A stretch of DNA of 64,000 nt from Plectonema cf. radiosum LEGE 06105 (GCF_015207665.1 NZ_JADEWL010000008.1:1-64000); one strand, 5' to 3'; numbered from the stretch's first letter, positions 46,276 to 55,841 are shown. Made by a program: numbers and translations. The notes: generated by a model from the sequence alone, not told the origin.

Positions 46276-46977
46276 GTGAATAACGTCCGTACAGTCTCTG
46301 AAACAAAGCGAACTTTCTACAGTCTTCACACCCGTCCAATCAACACGATTTATCGTCGGGTGGTAGAAGAATTAATGGTAGAAATGCACCTACTGAGTGT
46401 AAATAGTGATTTCCAATACGACCCCATTTATGCTTTGGGTGTTGTGACTACCTTTGATAGATTTATGCAGGGTTATAAGCCCGACGAGGACTTTGAATCG
46501 ATTTATAATGCTTTGATTAAGTCGGTGGAAGAAGACCCACAAAAATACAGACAAGATGCTCAACGATTGGAAGCTATAGCTAAAAGCTTACCGGGAAAAG
46601 ATTTAGTTAGCAATCTGAGCGAGAAGCGCTTGGGTAATGATTCTGACTTGCAAGAATTATTAGAAAATATTACTAACAATCCCAAGTTTAAATACAGTCG
46701 TTTATTTGCAATTGGGTTATATACTTTGTTGGAATCGTCAGATCCAGAAATGGTTAAAGACGAAAAAAATCGCAATGAAGCCTTCAAGATTATTGCAAAT
46801 AGTTTGCATCTATCTGACGAAAAACTGAGTAAAGATTTAGATTTATACCGCTCTAACTTGGATAAAATGGCGCAAGCTGCGATAGTAATGGCGGATATGA
46901 TTGCAGCGGAGCGTAAAAGACGCTCTGAACGCGCTCAAAAATCTGATACTACAGTTACACCTCCGAGTAAAGAATGA
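46276..46977 (+). CDS. psb29: Psb29/Thf1, photosystem II biogenesis protein
   Basis: 233 residues, all helical, with the conserved N-terminal core TFYSLHTRPINTIYRRVVEEL and a C-terminal charged coiled coil. Thf1 is thylakoid-associated and stabilises the FtsH2/FtsH3 protease that turns over photodamaged D1. GTG start at 46276. The length is normal for cyanobacteria. No operon partner is visible. Confidence 0.95.
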   Translation: MNNVRTVSETKRTFYSLHTRPINTIYRRVVEELMVEMHLLSVNSDFQYDPIYALGVVTTFDRFMQGYKPDEDFESIYNALIKSVEEDPQKYRQDAQRLEAIAKSLPGKDLVSNLSEKRLGNDSDLQELLENITNNPKFKYSRLFAIGLYTLLESSDPEMVKDEKNRNEAFKIIANSLHLSDEKLSKDLDLYRSNLDKMAQAAIVMADMIAAERKRRSERAQKSDTTVTPPSKE

Positions 46978-46994
46978 TTCTCGATCAAATGAGA

Positions 46995-47095
46995 TTCATT
47001 TGATCTTAGATTTTAGATTTTGGATTGGACTACCGGATTTATAAGTTAGGAATTAGAAGTTGGAAGTTAGGAGTTGACAGTTGACAGTTAATTTC
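46995..47095. repeat. GATTTTG / GGAGTTG short repeats
   Basis: A GATTTTA/GATTTTG group (about 46998-47025) followed by gttagga/gttggaa/gacagtt units between psb29 and the convergent exbD. Confidence 0.65.
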
Positions 47096-47116
47096 TCCCC
47101 CTCTCCCCATCTTCCT

Positions 47117-47848
47117 TTACTGAGGACTGGGATTCGTCTGAGCGGGTGCAGGTGGGTTAGTTGGAGCGGATGCTGGAGGAATTGTGGAACCGCTATTATC
47201 GCTAGGACTTCTTGGGGGAATTCCCTGTTCGGTTTGCGGTTGATTGGGGATGCTAGGAAGGGGAATTTGAGTGCTACCGGGAGGTAAATTCAGATTTGGA
47301 TCATTTTGCGGAAAATTAGGAGAAACTGGTAAAGAACCATCTGGTAATGGTAGTGTTCCACCTGGAGTAGTTCCTGGATTGACAGGGAAATTAGGAATTG
47401 GTTCTGCGGGATTCGCGGGTTGTTCTGAAGTACCAGGTATAATTGCTAAAGATACGCGATCGCCACCGATTTTTCGCAGCAAATCGAGGATTTCAATTAC
47501 ATCATTATAAGTTGCCGATCGCGAAGCATACAGAGCCAAAATACCTCTAGGATTAGCTGCAAGATAGTTTCTCAAAATATCTTCTAATTGAAACCGCTGT
47601 ACGGGTTGTTTCTCTACATAAATTTGACCAACAGCATCAATGGTGACAGGTAAAATTTCTCGTTGTTCCTGTGATTGTAAACTAGATGTCGCAGTTTCAG
47701 CTTGAGGTAAATCGATGTTTATTGATTGTTGGCGAGTAAATTGTAAGGATGCCAAAATAAAAAATGTCAGAATGCAAAAAATAACATCAAGTAAGGGAAT
47801 AATTTGAATTTGAATGTCTTCGGTGGGATTATTCAGGTTTATTTTCAT
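47117..47848 (-). CDS. ExbD/TolR-type biopolymer transport protein with proline-rich tail
   Basis: 243 residues. The N-terminal helix (about 14-38) has LLDVIFCILTFFILAS with the membrane Asp required for proton coupling. A typical ExbD periplasmic domain follows to about residue 135. Then comes an unusual tail of about 105 residues that is almost only P, N, G, Q and S (PIPNFPVNPGTTPGG and PPASAPTNPPAPAQTNPSP). ExbD is usually near 130-140 residues, so the tail is an add-on. It is 260 bp downstream of exbB. No tonB is in the window. Confidence 0.9.
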   Translation of the reverse strand: MKINLNNPTEDIQIQIIPLLDVIFCILTFFILASLQFTRQQSINIDLPQAETATSSLQSQEQREILPVTIDAVGQIYVEKQPVQRFQLEDILRNYLAANPRGILALYASRSATYNDVIEILDLLRKIGGDRVSLAIIPGTSEQPANPAEPIPNFPVNPGTTPGGTLPLPDGSLPVSPNFPQNDPNLNLPPGSTQIPLPSIPNQPQTEQGIPPRSPSDNSGSTIPPASAPTNPPAPAQTNPSPQ

Positions 47849-48108
47849 ATGATTAATTCTAGTGATGTTAGAAAGGCATCTAAATGATAAGTGGCAAGTA
47901 TTTGATGAAGAATTGACCCTGCAATTAGAAAAAAGGACTGAACGTAATTTATTTGAAAAGTTTTGAAAACCAGCCTTACTCCATATTATTGCTGTTTTTG
48001 TATGTAAGATAAAAACACAGCTTGGCAGAGCATATAATTACGTTTATGGAGTGTGTGTGGAGCGTATATTATCCAAGTGTAATTTTAAGGATAATTTGAG
48101 GGATAATT

Positions 48109-48900
48109 TTATTGTGAGTCTTGATCTGGCGATGCAGGTGAATCAGAATCTGTTGTTTGGGGAGGTTCGACAAACTTATTTCTTCCTCGTCTGCGTGGAG
48201 TCGGAGAATTTTCTGGAGTATCCTTATCTCTAACAACTACTTCAGATAACGCTTTTCTAGCAGGTTTAATATCGCTATCAGTTGGAGGAAATTGACGATA
48301 AAGTAACTCCAACTCATTTCCAGCTTTACGAAAAACTTTGACTTGATTAACTAGTAAAGCTTGAAACCATCGGTAGAATATCAAACTGAAAATCGCCACC
48401 ACTAATCCAGCTAAAGTACTGTATAGCGCTTCTCCGATACCCGTTGGAACTCCAGCACTAGCTTCTGTACCCAAATCCGAGATTTTAATTGATTCGAGAG
48501 ATTGAATCAAACCCCAAACCGTACCAAATAATCCGAGTAGAGGTGCAACAGCAATCACCAATTCTAAAACTTTTTCGCCGCGACGCATTAAAGCTAATTC
48601 ATGCTCTGCGGTGGATTCGAGAGCCAATCTAAAAGTTTCGGGATCTCTCCTTGGTAAAACTAAAGGAGCATAAAGAAATCTCCCAATAGGTTGGTGGGTT
48701 GCTCGTTCAGCTATTTCCGTTGCGACACTCCAATCATCTTGAGCCGCATCTAATACACGGTCAACAATTTTCCTTTCTTGAGTTAAAATTCTTAACCAGA
48801 ACCATATCCGCTCAAAAATCACGCTCAAAGATAAAACCGAAAAGAATAACAAAGGCCATACTACTGGTCCGATCTTGCGTACAATTTCTTGAATATTCAT
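48109..48900 (-). CDS. ExbB/MotA/TolQ proton channel
   Basis: 263 residues; three helices (about 14-32, 110-130, 150-175). The domain covers AVAPLLGLFGTVWGLIQS and GIGEALYSTLAGLVVAIFSLIFYR. It forms the pentameric proton channel that works with ExbD to drive TonB-dependent transport or related envelope work. The C-terminal tail (about 205-263) is charged and proline-rich. The 260-bp gap before exbD contains no gene. Confidence 0.93.
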   Translation of the reverse strand: MNIQEIVRKIGPVVWPLLFFSVLSLSVIFERIWFWLRILTQERKIVDRVLDAAQDDWSVATEIAERATHQPIGRFLYAPLVLPRRDPETFRLALESTAEHELALMRRGEKVLELVIAVAPLLGLFGTVWGLIQSLESIKISDLGTEASAGVPTGIGEALYSTLAGLVVAIFSLIFYRWFQALLVNQVKVFRKAGNELELLYRQFPPTDSDIKPARKALSEVVVRDKDTPENSPTPRRRGRNKFVEPPQTTDSDSPASPDQDSQ

Positions 48901-49125
48901 ATTTTTAGTCTCCTCCGTTCATCCTCAACCATATATCTCACACCACTTTAATTTTAAAGATTAATGTACAAGTTCTACATTGAATGTGAAAAGAACCTGT
49001 ATGTTGTAAGTCAAACTAACCTTTATATAGCTGGTAGGATATTCCATACCGTCATAGGGCGGTTATTCCCACAGGAAGTTTAGGTCATATTTTGCCAAAA
49101 TTAAAGTTAAATAGAAGCTAAAATC

Positions 49126-49443
49126 ATGAAATTTTCAATTCAATCAGTTTATGAATGGTATCGTGGTTTGATTCGTAATCCTAAATACCGTTGGTGGGTA
49201 GTTTTAGGGACTCTCGTATATTTTGTTAGTCCCGTAGACTTACTTCCCGATATTTTCCCAATTGTTGGACAACTTGATGATGTTTTTTTGTTAACGCTAT
49301 TGGTTAGCGAATTCTCACAAGTTCTGATCGAAGGTTTTAAAGCACGTAGAGGAGTTACAGACAAGGAAACAGCAGCTAATTCTTCTGAGGATGCTACTAA
49401 GAACGCAGGTACTATCGATGTTGATGCTGTCTCTGTAAAATAA
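49126..49443 (+). CDS. YkvA family (DUF1232) membrane protein
   Basis: 105 residues; the family core YFVSPVDLLPDIFPIVGQLDDVFLLTLLV (residues about 32-60, two short hydrophobic segments) is complete. The N-terminus is basic and aromatic; the tail is hydrophilic and acidic. Function unknown. It stands alone. Confidence 0.9.
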   Translation: MKFSIQSVYEWYRGLIRNPKYRWWVVLGTLVYFVSPVDLLPDIFPIVGQLDDVFLLTLLVSEFSQVLIEGFKARRGVTDKETAANSSEDATKNAGTIDVDAVSVK

Positions 49444-49518
49444 TATAGATTGCGAAATAGAACTTATTAACCTCCTTTTTCTGGAAGAATAATCCGTCGA
49501 GAAAGGGGGATGTTTTTT

Positions 49519-49597
49519 CAGTTATCAGTTATCAGTGAGCAGTTAACAGTTAACAGTTAGCAGTTATCAGTTAGCAGTTAGCAGTTAGCAGTTAAAA
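49519..49597. repeat. CAGTTAG/CAGTTAT tandem repeat
   Basis: About ten heptamers (cagttat, cagttaa, cagttag) in the leader of the nucleotidyltransferase gene, ending about 12 nt before its ATG. Confidence 0.9.
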
Positions 49598-49609
49598 ATT
49601 ACTTATATT

Positions 49610-50434
49610 ATGAGCAAGCGTCCCGTTATCGGATTGATTCCTGCTGGTGGAAAGGCTACGCGGATTTCTCCTTTACCTTTGAGTAAGGAATTATATCCTG
49701 TGGGTTTTCAAGGTAATAGTAATAATAATATTTATAAAAATACTCAAATTAACAATCAAAATAATTTACGCCCTAAAGTTGTTTCTCATTACTTGCTCGA
49801 AAAAATGCAGTTAGCAGGTATTGATAAAGCATATTTTATTTTGCGTCCGGGTAAATGGGATATTCCGGCATATTTCGGTGATGGTGCGATGCTTTCGATG
49901 AATTTGGGATATTTGATTATGGGTTTACCTTATGGTGTACCTTTTACTTTGGATAGTGCTTATCCTTTTGTAAAGGATACTGTGGTAGCTTTGGGTTTTC
50001 CTGATATTTTATTTCAACCAAAAGATGCTTATATACAGATATTAAAAAAATTGGAATCTAGTAAGGCTGATGTGGTTTTAGGGCTATTTCCTACAGATAA
50101 ACCCCAGAAAGCCGGTATGGTAAATTTTGATGATACGGGCAAAGTTTATTCAATAATTGAAAAGCCACTTGATTCAAATTTGCATTTTATGTGGGCAATT
50201 GCTGTTTGGCAACCTAGCTTTAGTAAGTTTCTGCATGAATATTTAATTGCGATTAAACAAGATATAAATTTACCGCATTTACCTGAAATTCCCATTGGTA
50301 ACGTAATTCAAGCTGCTATAAGTAAAGGTTTACAAGTAGAAGCGGAAGCTTTTATAAATGGTAGTTATTTAGATATTGGGACTCCGGATGATTTGATTAC
50401 TGCGGTGCGGGGGTTTGCTGGTGGGTTTGAGTAA
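49610..50434 (+). CDS. Sugar-phosphate nucleotidyltransferase
   Basis: 274 residues of the GT-A-like nucleotidyltransferase fold, which activates a sugar phosphate with NTP. The N-terminal signature is LIPAGGKATRISPLPLSKE, a variant of GxGTRxxPxTxxxPK. Other segments are KADVVLGLFPT and NGSYLDIGTPDDL (metal/sugar site). The closest textbook relatives are RmlA-type enzymes, but the signature is divergent and the sugar cannot be named. Residues about 35-55 form an Asn-rich low-complexity insertion (GNSNNN and TQINNQNN) after the signature loop. Confidence 0.85.
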   Translation: MSKRPVIGLIPAGGKATRISPLPLSKELYPVGFQGNSNNNIYKNTQINNQNNLRPKVVSHYLLEKMQLAGIDKAYFILRPGKWDIPAYFGDGAMLSMNLGYLIMGLPYGVPFTLDSAYPFVKDTVVALGFPDILFQPKDAYIQILKKLESSKADVVLGLFPTDKPQKAGMVNFDDTGKVYSIIEKPLDSNLHFMWAIAVWQPSFSKFLHEYLIAIKQDINLPHLPEIPIGNVIQAAISKGLQVEAEAFINGSYLDIGTPDDLITAVRGFAGGFE

Positions 50435-50444
50435 TTATTTTTTT

Positions 50445-50487
50445 AACGCTAAGGTACGCGGAGGGAAACGCAAAGTTTCGCGGAGGA
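50445..50487. repeat. ACGCGGAGG/ACGCAAAG dispersed repeat, copy 2
   Basis: aacgctaaggtacgcgg-agggaaacgcaaag-tttcgcggagg; the same family as 30074-30119 and 55842-55940. Confidence 0.6.
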
Positions 50488-50628
50488 GAGATTTATTTAA
50501 TTCTTGCTTTTCTTAATACTTTAAATACAACCACTATCTAAAGATAAACTAACATTCCGTCGCAGGAAGGAGAGGAATGTAAACCCAATCTTGGTATTCT
50601 AATTTCATTTGCAATTAAAGAGGTTGTG

Positions 50629-52485
50629 GTGAAGCTGAGAACTAAGATTCTCGCTGGTTATGGTATTAGTCTTGCTTTAATTCTCCTTGTTGGTGCTTGG
50701 GGTGTAGCAAATCTTTGGCGTTTGGGACGAGCTAGTGAAGCGATTTTGCGGGAAAATTACCGCAGTATTCGCGCTGCTCAGGGAATGGTGGAAGCTTTGG
50801 AGCGTCAAGATAGTGCGAATTTGATTTCGTTGTCGCCAGGTAATACTAATGGGATTGCTTTATTTGCAAATAATCAAGTTGAGTTTTTGCAATGGTTAGC
50901 GCGGGCTAAGGATAATATTACTATCAATGGCGAAGCTGATATTTTAACCAAGTTAGAAAAAAGCTATCGAGAGTATCTTACCAGTGTTGCTCAATTTCGT
51001 TCTTTACAAAATCAACCCGAAACGGCGAGAAGTTTTTATAATCGATCGGTTTTACCGAAGTTTGAAGCGGTGCGTCAAGCTTCTATCGAGTTACGCAATT
51101 TGAATCAGCAGACGATGGAAGCAGCTTCGCAACAAGCACAGGTTACTTCTAGAAATGCGATCGCATCAATGATTTTTGCAGGTTCTTCTGCTGCTGTATT
51201 AGGATTAATTTTCAGCTTAATTCTCTCTAACAATTTAACCCGCCCTCTCCGTAAAATTACACAAGCTACTGAGGAAATTGCCCAAGGTAATTATGATGTG
51301 AATATTCCGGTGCAATTTAATGATGAGTTGGGACATTTGGCAGGAGAAATTAACTCAATGAGTCAAAAGCTCCAGCAGTTTCACGCATTGAATGTTAATA
51401 CTATTATTGCCCAAAAACAGCGCAATGAAGCGATTATTGATAGCATTACCGATGGAATTATAGTAGTAGATGACCACTGTAATATTATTGATATTAATCC
51501 CACAGCGGCAAGATTATTTAATGCTAAACCTAACTTAGCAGAAGGAAGACATTATTTAGAAGTTGTTGAAAACCGTGATTTGTACAATCGAATTCAAGCT
51601 ACAGCGGAATCTGGAGAGTCTTCTCAATTAAATCCAGACGAATCGGTTTTAGGTTTAGAAAAAAACGGTATTCAGTATTATTATCGCTACTTTACTACTC
51701 CCGTAAAAACTGAAGATGGTAAACGATTGGGTGTAGTGTTGCTGTTGCAAGATGTGACGAAATTTAAGCAAATCGACCAGCTTAAAAGCGATTTTGTGAT
51801 GACTGCTTCTCACGAGTTGCGGACTCCTTTAACGGGAATGGCGATGAGTATTGATTTACTTATAGAAACCGCACAGGAAAAATTATCAGAAAGAGAGCAG
51901 GAATTATTACAAGCAGCTTCCGAAGATGTACAGCGTTTGCGGAGTTTAGTTAACGATTTACTCGACCTTTCTAAGATAGAATCTGGTCGAATTGATCTGG
52001 AAAAGGCACCGATTGAAGCTAATCTGATTATTGATAAAGTAATATCGCTATTTCAGATACAAACCCAGGAAAAAAATATTCAATTAAATAAAAAAGTAGC
52101 AGAAAAATTACCGCAAGTAAATGCCGATCCTAACAAAATTACTTGGGTGCTAACAAATTTGGTAGCAAACGCTTTACGCTATGCAAAATCGCAAATTGAA
52201 ATTGCAGCCAAACAACACGGTAACTGGATTTATTTTTCTGTCACCGATGATGGACAAGGAATCGACCCCGCATATCAAAGCAAAATTTTTGACAAGTTTG
52301 TACAGGTCAAAACAGAGCGGGATATCGGTGGTAGCGGCTTAGGCTTGGCTATTTGCAAAGAAATGATCAAAGCTCACGGCGGTATTATCTGGGTAGATTC
52401 CACAGTGGATCAGGGTAGCACGTTTACTTTTACACTGCCCATTATTGTAAATTCTAATCAACAAGGAGAATTAACTCATGTCTGA
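50629..52485 (+). CDS. Sensor histidine kinase (HAMP, PAS, HisKA, HATPase)
   Basis: 618 residues. Two helices (about 8-28 and 180-200) frame a helical periplasmic sensor, followed by HAMP (205-260), PAS (about 270-385), HisKA with TASHELRTPLTGM (His395) and HATPase with DDGQGI and GGSGLGLA. The layout resembles KinB-type kinases. Two GTG codons are possible starts; the second (50629) has AAAGAGG at a better distance and gives MKLRTKILAGYG. The response regulator gene overlaps its last 8 nt, so the pair is a two-component system. Confidence 0.92.
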   Translation: MKLRTKILAGYGISLALILLVGAWGVANLWRLGRASEAILRENYRSIRAAQGMVEALERQDSANLISLSPGNTNGIALFANNQVEFLQWLARAKDNITINGEADILTKLEKSYREYLTSVAQFRSLQNQPETARSFYNRSVLPKFEAVRQASIELRNLNQQTMEAASQQAQVTSRNAIASMIFAGSSAAVLGLIFSLILSNNLTRPLRKITQATEEIAQGNYDVNIPVQFNDELGHLAGEINSMSQKLQQFHALNVNTIIAQKQRNEAIIDSITDGIIVVDDHCNIIDINPTAARLFNAKPNLAEGRHYLEVVENRDLYNRIQATAESGESSQLNPDESVLGLEKNGIQYYYRYFTTPVKTEDGKRLGVVLLLQDVTKFKQIDQLKSDFVMTASHELRTPLTGMAMSIDLLIETAQEKLSEREQELLQAASEDVQRLRSLVNDLLDLSKIESGRIDLEKAPIEANLIIDKVISLFQIQTQEKNIQLNKKVAEKLPQVNADPNKITWVLTNLVANALRYAKSQIEIAAKQHGNWIYFSVTDDGQGIDPAYQSKIFDKFVQVKTERDIGGSGLGLAICKEMIKAHGGIIWVDSTVDQGSTFTFTLPIIVNSNQQGELTHV

Positions 52486-53137
52486 AGCACGCATTTTAGT
52501 TGTAGATGATGAAAAAAATATTCGATTAACGGTAGCGCAATGTTTGGAACCGCAAGGTTATACCGTTAAAACTGCGATCGACGGAGGAGAAGCACTGGCT
52601 CAACTTGAGGAATATGACCCTCAGTTAATGTTACTGGACTTGCAAATGCCGGGCATGAACGGCTTAGAAGTATTGGAAACAGCAAAAGAACGTCTACCCG
52701 ATTTACACGTAATTATGATATCGGCTCACGGTAACGTTGAAAATGCCGTAGAAGCAATGAAATTAGGAGCGGTAGACTTTATTCAAAAGCCTTTTACCCC
52801 TAAAGAAATTCGTGAATTCGTAGCGAGAGTATTAGGTAGAGAAGACATTTCAGATTTACCAACAGACTACGATTCATTAATGTCAGCGGCAAAACATCGC
52901 ATCAGTAAACGACAATTTGATGAAGCGATAACGTTAGTTAAACAAGCAATTGGTGCAAATCCTAATAATGCCGAAATATTCAATATGTTGGGAGAACTTT
53001 TGGAAGTAACTGGCGATAATCTCCAAGCACTAAAAAATTATCGCGTCGCTATAGATTTAGATCCAGCTTACAGACCAGCACAGAAAAATTTGGAACGAGC
53101 TACAAGTTCGCCAAAATATAATCGTTTGAAGATGTAG
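52478..53137 (+). CDS. Response regulator with TPR-like output
   Basis: 219 residues. Receiver domain 1-120 with ILVVDDEKN, LLDLQMPGMNG (phospho-Asp54), ISAHG and FIQKPF. A C-terminal helical part (about 135-205) with ISKRQFDEAITLVKQAI and AEIFNMLGELLEVTGDN has the TPR pattern. There is no DNA-binding domain, so output must be by protein contact. It overlaps the kinase gene, with AAGGAG as ribosome-binding site. The Trk genes follow on the same strand. Confidence 0.9.
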   Translation: MSEARILVVDDEKNIRLTVAQCLEPQGYTVKTAIDGGEALAQLEEYDPQLMLLDLQMPGMNGLEVLETAKERLPDLHVIMISAHGNVENAVEAMKLGAVDFIQKPFTPKEIREFVARVLGREDISDLPTDYDSLMSAAKHRISKRQFDEAITLVKQAIGANPNNAEIFNMLGELLEVTGDNLQALKNYRVAIDLDPAYRPAQKNLERATSSPKYNRLKM

Positions 53138-53165
53138 GTCATGGAGAATAAGAAATAGGAATGTT

Positions 53166-53573
53166 ATGGCAAAATCTCAATATATTGTAGTAGTAGGTTG
53201 CGGACGTTTGGGTTCAATTTTGGGGACTCAATTAAGCGATCAAGGTAATTCTGTTGTAGTTATCGACCTTAACGAATCTGCTTTTGAGAGTTTGGGAGGT
53301 GAATTTAGCGGTTTTAAAATTGTTGGGGATGCAACCGAATTAGCAGTATTACGAACTGCGAAAGCCGGTAAAGCCGATTGCTTGCTAGCCGTTACCGACT
53401 CTGACAACATCAATATTATGGTGGCGCAAATTGCTAAAAAATTGTTTGAGATTCCGACGGTATTAGCTCGTGTATTCGACCCAAATCGCGAAGCAATTTA
53501 CCGCGACTTTGGCATTGAAACCATTAGTCCGACGCAACTTTCTGCGGAAGCTTTTGTAAAAACAATTGGTTAG
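53166..53573 (+). CDS. TrkA-N (RCK/KTN) domain protein, short
   Basis: 135 residues, a single KTN/RCK Rossmann domain: VVVGCGRLGSILGTQLSDQG (NAD-binding) and VIDLNE, GDATELAVL. The TrkA-C part of the usual 220-residue subunit is absent. It probably binds NAD(H) or ATP/ADP and gates the TrkH-like channel together with the full TrkA at 53703. The gap of 29 nt to the response regulator gene suggests co-transcription. The stop codon lies where a TTAGTTG repeat begins. Confidence 0.9.
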   Translation: MAKSQYIVVVGCGRLGSILGTQLSDQGNSVVVIDLNESAFESLGGEFSGFKIVGDATELAVLRTAKAGKADCLLAVTDSDNINIMVAQIAKKLFEIPTVLARVFDPNREAIYRDFGIETISPTQLSAEAFVKTIG

Positions 53574-53695
53574 TTGTTAGTAGATAGTTGTTAGTAGATA
53601 GTTGTTAGTTGTTAGTAGATAGTTTTTAGTAATTTCAATATTTACCTCTCAACTTTGACCTTTGATCTTTGACCTTTGACCTTTGACCTTTAATA
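53574..53695. repeat. TTAGTAGATAGTTG and CTTTGAC tandem repeats
   Basis: TTAGTTG/TAGATAG-type units at 53574-53625 and CTTTGAC/CTTTGAT units at 53645-53693, just before the second trkA-like gene. Confidence 0.85.
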
Positions 53696-53702
53696 ATAAT
53701 TC

Positions 53703-54365
53703 ATGAAAATCATTCTAATTGGCAGTGATAAATTAGCTTATTTTTTAGGCAGGCAGTTTGCTAGTAAGGGCTATGAACTAACTATTATTACTCCCGATGA
53801 AACCCAAGCTTTAAGATTGTCTCGTAAGCTGAAAGCAACGGTTATTAAAGGTGACGGGAGTAACCCAACTATACTTCAAGAAGCTGGTGCCTATAGTGCT
53901 GATGTTTTGTTGGCTTTGACGGCTTTTGATCAAGATAATCTTGTTGCTTGTCAAATTGCTCAAGACCGTTATGGGGTACCTCGGACTATAGCCTTAGTTA
54001 ATGACCCCGACAACCGTGAGGTTTTCCAAAAATTGGGTGTGACTCAAGCATTTTCAGCAACAGAAGTTCTCGGTTCTTTAATTGAACAGCAAGCGGATAT
54101 TCAAGATATTAAGAATTTACTTCCCGTAGCAGATACGGAAGTTACTTTAACAGAAATGACGCTGCAAGATGACAGTCCTGCTGTAGAGAAAACTCCCGAA
54201 CAACTGAATCTAAATGGAGCTGCTATTGCCTGTATTATTCGCGGTGGAAGTGTCTTGCAAGTTAAGGAATACAGCCGTTTGCGGAGTGGCGATCGCCTAA
54301 TTTTAATTAGCCAGTCGGATTACTCTGCTAAGGCTCAACGTGTAATTATGGGGGAGAAAGTTTAA
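53703..54365 (+). CDS. trkA: TrkA family potassium uptake regulatory protein
   Basis: 220 residues: TrkA-N (IILIGSDKLAYFLGRQFASKG, with IGSD in place of GxGxxG) and TrkA-C (about 140-218, GDRLILISQSD). The first glycine of the dinucleotide motif is kept but the second and third are changed, so NAD binding may be altered. The stop codon is immediately followed by the GTG of trkH, which suggests tight translational coupling. Confidence 0.93.
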   Translation: MKIILIGSDKLAYFLGRQFASKGYELTIITPDETQALRLSRKLKATVIKGDGSNPTILQEAGAYSADVLLALTAFDQDNLVACQIAQDRYGVPRTIALVNDPDNREVFQKLGVTQAFSATEVLGSLIEQQADIQDIKNLLPVADTEVTLTEMTLQDDSPAVEKTPEQLNLNGAAIACIIRGGSVLQVKEYSRLRSGDRLILISQSDYSAKAQRVIMGEKV

Positions 54366-55841
54366 GTGAGTCGTTACAAAAGCTTTTTACGCCAACGTTA
54401 TCGCGCTATCTTCGGTTATACGGGTTTAGTTTGTCTGATTTCCGGACTCGGTATTCTTTCACCCCTGATCGCATTAATTTTTTACCCCGAAGAGCTTTCA
54501 TTGGGTTGGGGTTTTCTCGTACCCGGTATAATACTTTGCGCTATAGGCTTTATCTTATGGCGTTCTTTAGCTCCGAAAAAAGCTACCAGTTTGACATTAC
54601 AAGAAGGTGCGGTAATTGTTGTTTTGTCGTGGTTAGTAGCAATTATTGTGGGTACGGTACCGTTAATGACGGTGCAGAATTTGAACTTTACCCAAGCAAT
54701 GTTTGAATCTACCAGTGGTTGGACAACTACAGGGTTGTCCGTGGTAGATGTAACTAAAGCTTCCCGGCTAATATTACTTTACCGCAGCATCATCGAACTG
54801 TTTGGTGGCGCCGGATTGGCGATTATTACATTGAGCGCGATCGCAGGACCTAGTGGTTCTGGTTTAGCGAGTGCGGAAGGACGTACCGAACAGTTGGTTC
54901 CTAACGTGCGGCGATCGGCAAAGCTGGTTTTGGGCATTTATTTAGGATATATAGTCGCAGGAACCATCGCGCTGAATTTAGCGGGGATGAGTTGGTTTGA
55001 TGCAGTCAACCATTCCTTTGCTGCTATCTCTACAGGTGGGTTTTCCACTCGTCCCGAATCTATCGGTTACTGGGATAATACTGCCGTGGAAGTGGTAACA
55101 AATGTATTGATGATTCTAGGGGCGTTGAATTTTGTTACTAGCTATATGTTGCTGACGGGTAAGTTTAAATCGGTGATGCGTAACGGACAAATCCGGCTAC
55201 AATTTTTCCTATACGTATTGTGTAGCATCGTTTTGCTGTTTGGTGTAGTTTTGCCACTTTATCCCAACTTAGGGAAATCTTTTCGAGTATCTATATTTGA
55301 AACCATTACCGCTCTTTCCACAACCGGCTTTTCAACTGTGGGATATACTGACTGGAATGGTTTAGGATGGTTGATATTAATACTGTTAATGTTGATCGGT
55401 GGGGGAAGCGGTTCCACAGCAGGCGGTATTAAACAAATGCGCGTATATATTCTTTACCGCGCTTTAATTTGGGAAGTACGGCGGATGTTAATGCCAGCAG
55501 CGGCAGTAAATGAAGCCCATATTTGGCAAGGCGATCAACGTCAATTTCTGCAAAACGACCAAATTAAACAAATTAGTATATTTGTATTTCTTTACTTGAT
55601 GGTATTTGGTATTGGAAGCGGGATTATCGCTGCTTACGGTTATTCGCTGCAAGAAAGTTTGTTTGAATATGCCAGCGCAATGGGAACCGTAGGTTTATCC
55701 GTGGGGGTAACGGCTGCCGATGCTGCACCTGGTTTATTATGGGCAGAAATTTTGGGAATGTTTTTAGGACGTTTAGAATTCTTTACGGTGTTTGTGGGAG
55801 TAGTACGTTTACTGCGCGATACTCGTCCGATTTTGGCGTGA
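54366..55841 (+). CDS. trkH: TrkH/KtrB family potassium transporter
   Basis: 491 residues, about ten helices plus four selectivity-filter loops: STSGWTTTGLS, FAAISTGGFST, TALSTTGFSTVGY and SAMGTVGLSVG. The family moves K+ with Na+ or H+ and is gated by the TrkA/KTN subunits encoded just upstream. The GTG start abuts the trkA stop. The kinase/response-regulator pair upstream may sense K+ or osmotic stress, but that is an inference from location only. Confidence 0.93.
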   Translation: MSRYKSFLRQRYRAIFGYTGLVCLISGLGILSPLIALIFYPEELSLGWGFLVPGIILCAIGFILWRSLAPKKATSLTLQEGAVIVVLSWLVAIIVGTVPLMTVQNLNFTQAMFESTSGWTTTGLSVVDVTKASRLILLYRSIIELFGGAGLAIITLSAIAGPSGSGLASAEGRTEQLVPNVRRSAKLVLGIYLGYIVAGTIALNLAGMSWFDAVNHSFAAISTGGFSTRPESIGYWDNTAVEVVTNVLMILGALNFVTSYMLLTGKFKSVMRNGQIRLQFFLYVLCSIVLLFGVVLPLYPNLGKSFRVSIFETITALSTTGFSTVGYTDWNGLGWLILILLMLIGGGSGSTAGGIKQMRVYILYRALIWEVRRMLMPAAAVNEAHIWQGDQRQFLQNDQIKQISIFVFLYLMVFGIGSGIIAAYGYSLQESLFEYASAMGTVGLSVGVTAADAAPGLLWAEILGMFLGRLEFFTVFVGVVRLLRDTRPILA

